A stretch of DNA of 35,209 nucleotides from Paracoccaceae bacterium (lineage in GTDB: Bacteria > Pseudomonadota > Alphaproteobacteria > Rhodobacterales > Rhodobacteraceae). This document shows positions 32,801 through 35,209 of the stretch, one piece after another (the stretch's first letter is position 1; each line of letters opens with the position of its first letter). Under the pieces are notes generated by a model. The model was given only the letters and a program-made list of their open reading frames with translations, did no database searches and was not told the origin of the DNA. The DNA is taken from positions 1 through 35,209 of the forward strand of contig JAGXGW010000052.1 of NCBI GenBank assembly GCA_024636555.1, written 5' to 3'. The position numbers and the translations under genes were made by a program.

Positions 32801-35209
32801 GCCTTCATCCTTTCGCCCTTGGGGTCATACATCGGCACCAGCGACGGCTTTGCCGCAAAGCGCCGCCCTGCCACTTCGATCTCGTAGGTTGAGGCCAGCA
32901 CCTCCCCGGCGCTTTGTCCGGCGCAGGGCACATAGCCCATGCCGACAGCACCGCCCAAGGCATGGCCGTAATTGGCGGACGTGATGATCGACACGATTTG
33001 CCCGTCGCGCACCAAGGCCTCGTTATGGAACAGCATCGGATCGGGATCGGTCAGCAGGAATTGCACCATCCGGCGCTCCAGCCCCGCTTCACGCTTGCGC
33101 AGCACGGCATCACGCCCGATGAAATCACCCTTGGCGGTGCGGACGGCAAAGCCTAGCCCCGCCTCCAGCACATGGTCTTCATCGGTGATGTCATGGCCCC
33201 AGTGACGAAAGGCTTTCTCGATCCGGCAACTGTCGAGCGTGTGCAGACCGCACAGGGTCAGGCCCATGTCGGTGCCTGCCTCCTCCAGCGCCTCGAAGAC
33301 ATGCGCGGCCTGATCGGCGGAGACGTAAAGCTCCCATCCCAATTCGCCCACATAGGATACGCGATGCGCGCGGGCGAGGCCCATGCCGATCTCGATCTCC
33401 CGCGCTGTCCCGAAGGGATGCGCCGCGTTGCCCATGTCATCTGGGCTGACGCGGGTCAGCAGTTCGCGCGATTGCGGCCCCATCAGGCACAAAACCGCCT
33501 CGGCCGCCGTCACATCGGTGATCACCGCGAAAGCCTCATTCAGATGGCGGCGCAACCATGCCAGATCGCGCTGCAAGGTGGCAGCGGGCACCACCAGAAG
33601 GAACGCGGTTTCGGAAAGCCGCGTGACCGTCAGATCGGATTCGATCCCGCCGCGCGCGTTGAGCATCTGGGTATAGACGATGCGCCCCGCCTCGACATCC
33701 ATCTGGTTGGCGCAGAGCCGTTGCAAAAAGGCCAAGGCATCCCGCCCCTCGACGCGGATCTTGCCAAAGCTGGACATGTCGAACAGGCCCACGCCCTCGC
33801 GCACCGCCTTATGCTCGGCGCGCTGGTTGTCAAACCAGTTCTGGCGGTGCCAGTCATAGCGGTATTCCCGCTCTTGCCCCTTGGCCGCGAACCAGTTGGC
33901 GCGTTCCCATCCCGCCACCTCACCGAAGACCGCGCCACGCTCCGCCAGATGGCTATGCAGCGGCGAGCGGCGGACACCGCGTGCGGTTGCCACCTGACGG
34001 TTGGGGTAGTGGTCGGCATAGAGCAGGCCCAGCGTTTCGGTCACGCGTTCCTTCAGGTAGCGACGGTTGCGCTGAAAAGGCTGCGCGCGGCGGATATCCA
34101 CCTCCCACAGATCGAAGGGCGGCGCGCCTTCCGTGATCCAATGCGCCAGCGCCATGCCCGCCCCGCCTGAGGACACGATCCCGATGGAGTTATACCCCGC
34201 CGCGATCCAGTAACCGCGCTTTTCCGGTGCCTCGCCCAGATAGTAGCGGTCATCGGGGGTGAAGCTTTCCGGCCCGTTGAAGAAGGTGTGAATGCCCGCC
34301 GACTGAAACATCGGCATCCGGTGCATTGCCTGTTCAAGGATCGGCTGGAAATGGTCAAAATCCTCAGGCAGACTGTCAAAGCAGAAATCCTCGGATATGC
34401 CCTGCATGCCCCATGGTTTGGCTTTCGGCTCGAACGCGCCCAGCATCATCTTGCCTGCGTCTTCCTTGTAATAGGCGCATTCATCTGGCACCCGCAGTAC
34501 GGGCAGACGGCCTAGCCCCTCGACAGGTTCGGTCACCAGATAGAAATGCTCGCAGGCATGTAGCGGCAGGGTGACGCCGGATTGGGCGGCCAGATCGCGG
34601 CCCCACATGCCGCCGCAATTAATCACCACATCGGCGGCGATATGGCCTTGGCCCTCAGGGGTTTCCCAGTCAACGCCAGTGACGCTGGTGCCATCGTCGG
34701 TCACGCGCGTGACCTTGACGCCCTCGACGATTCGCGCGCCGCGCATGCGGGCACCTTTGGCCAAAGCCATCGCGATATTGGCCGGATCGCATTGCCCGTC
34801 GAGCGGCAGATGCACCCCGCCCAGCACATCGCCCACCTCAAGATGCGGATACATCGCCTTGATCTCGGCTGGCGAGATTTCAGCCACATCGACGTCAAAG
34901 GCGCGGGCCAGAGTGGCTTGACGGCGCAGCTCCTCCAAGCGATGTTCCGTCAGTGCGACCGAGATCGAACCTGTCTGCCGCATTCCCGTGGCAACGCCGG
35001 TCTCGGCCTCCAGCTTGACGTAGAGATCGGCGGAATATTTCGCCAGCCGCGTCATGTTCTGGCTGCCGCGCAACTGCCCGATCAGGCCAGCGGCATGCCA
35101 TGTGGTGCCGGAGGTGAGCTGCTTGCGCTCAAGCAGGATGATATCGGTCCAGCCCGCTTTCGCCAGATGATAGGCGACGGAGCACCCCGAGACCCCGCCC
35201 CCGATGATG
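32797..35209 (-). CDS. FAD-dependent GcvT-family dehydrogenase (dimethylglycine/sarcosine dehydrogenase-like), partial
   Basis: At least 803 residues; the N-terminus lies outside the window, and only a few residues before the FAD motif are missing by family length. The visible start is IIGGGVSGCSVAYHLAKAGW, then TTWHAAGL, whose His is the covalent FAD attachment site in dimethylglycine dehydrogenase. A DAO-type FAD domain, an FAO_M linker and a GcvT domain (from about ARGVRRSPLHSHLAERGAVF, with FDMSSFGKIRVEGRDA) follow, then a GcvT C-terminal barrel. Such enzymes oxidatively demethylate N-methylated glycines and pass formaldehyde to tetrahydrofolate. It is the first gene visible in the mttB-like operon, with a 4-bp overlap to it. 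Confidence 0.92.
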   Translation of the reverse strand, partial: IIGGGVSGCSVAYHLAKAGWTDIILLERKQLTSGTTWHAAGLIGQLRGSQNMTRLAKYSADLYVKLEAETGVATGMRQTGSISVALTEHRLEELRRQATLARAFDVDVAEISPAEIKAMYPHLEVGDVLGGVHLPLDGQCDPANIAMALAKGARMRGARIVEGVKVTRVTDDGTSVTGVDWETPEGQGHIAADVVINCGGMWGRDLAAQSGVTLPLHACEHFYLVTEPVEGLGRLPVLRVPDECAYYKEDAGKMMLGAFEPKAKPWGMQGISEDFCFDSLPEDFDHFQPILEQAMHRMPMFQSAGIHTFFNGPESFTPDDRYYLGEAPEKRGYWIAAGYNSIGIVSSGGAGMALAHWITEGAPPFDLWEVDIRRAQPFQRNRRYLKERVTETLGLLYADHYPNRQVATARGVRRSPLHSHLAERGAVFGEVAGWERANWFAAKGQEREYRYDWHRQNWFDNQRAEHKAVREGVGLFDMSSFGKIRVEGRDALAFLQRLCANQMDVEAGRIVYTQMLNARGGIESDLTVTRLSETAFLLVVPAATLQRDLAWLRRHLNEAFAVITDVTAAEAVLCLMGPQSRELLTRVSPDDMGNAAHPFGTAREIEIGMGLARAHRVSYVGELGWELYVSADQAAHVFEALEEAGTDMGLTLCGLHTLDSCRIEKAFRHWGHDITDEDHVLEAGLGFAVRTAKGDFIGRDAVLRKREAGLERRMVQFLLTDPDPMLFHNEALVRDGQIVSIITSANYGHALGGAVGMGYVPCAGQSAGEVLASTYEIEVAGRRFAAKPSLVPMYDPKGERMKA

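Overview
The window is a G+C-rich chromosomal segment of an alphaproteobacterium, most likely a marine Rhodobacterales (Roseobacter-group) organism. The basis is a 318-codon protein closely resembling the L-malyl-CoA/beta-methylmalyl-CoA lyase Mcl1, an FYDLN-acid protein, a pheS-x-pheT arrangement, and several genes for osmolyte, methylated-amine and D-amino-acid use. I see no phage, plasmid, CRISPR or IS element. Most of the window is housekeeping sequence with small accessory inserts.

Left part (1-6,100). rpsU is followed by a minus-strand run: an Lrp regulator, a GMC oxidoreductase and a flavodoxin. The Lrp gene is divergent from ald (alanine dehydrogenase), and the 140-bp gap holds a perfect 10+10 bp inverted repeat that is a strong operator candidate. 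Next comes a metalloid-type module: an ArsR repressor with a C-terminal Cys-Cys...Cys site and an ArsP/DUF318 permease. A palindrome lies between the -35 and -10 boxes of the arsR promoter, and a related motif precedes the permease.

Middle part (6,100-16,900). A SAM methyltransferase lies between an intact RND efflux pump gene and a broken second copy of that gene's 3' end. The pump gene follows its membrane-fusion partner. Then come mscL, tRNA-Ala(GGC), an FYDLN-acid protein, a YgjP-type metalloprotease, a GntR/FCD regulator, accA, a divergent LysE exporter/Lrp pair and a small sulfotransferase.

Right-middle part (16,900-25,300). mcl1 (ethylmalonyl-CoA pathway) and a periplasmic PQQ-type aldose dehydrogenase are divergent. 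They are followed by dgcN-dgcA-class IV aminotransferase, a set that fits D-glutamate/D-amino-acid catabolism. An N-formylglutamate amidohydrolase and a DUF1244 protein converge on this set and may supply a deacylation step. pyk follows.

Right part (25,300-35,209). A small membrane protein, rpmI-rplT, and pheS-pheT follow. A lower-G+C two- or three-helix membrane ORF is wedged between pheS and pheT and overlaps both. The window ends inside a minus-strand operon of overlapping genes: a GcvT-type FAD dehydrogenase (dimethylglycine/sarcosine dehydrogenase-like, cut by the window edge), a non-pyrrolysine MttB homologue and a 3-hydroxyisobutyrate-dehydrogenase-family enzyme. Together they look like a methylated-amine catabolic unit.

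A recurrent ~25-nt tail element (consensus about GGRTATTTnnAGCAAGAAGAAG) occurs five times just after gene ends, generally next to hairpins. It looks like an extended terminator tail characteristic of this genome.
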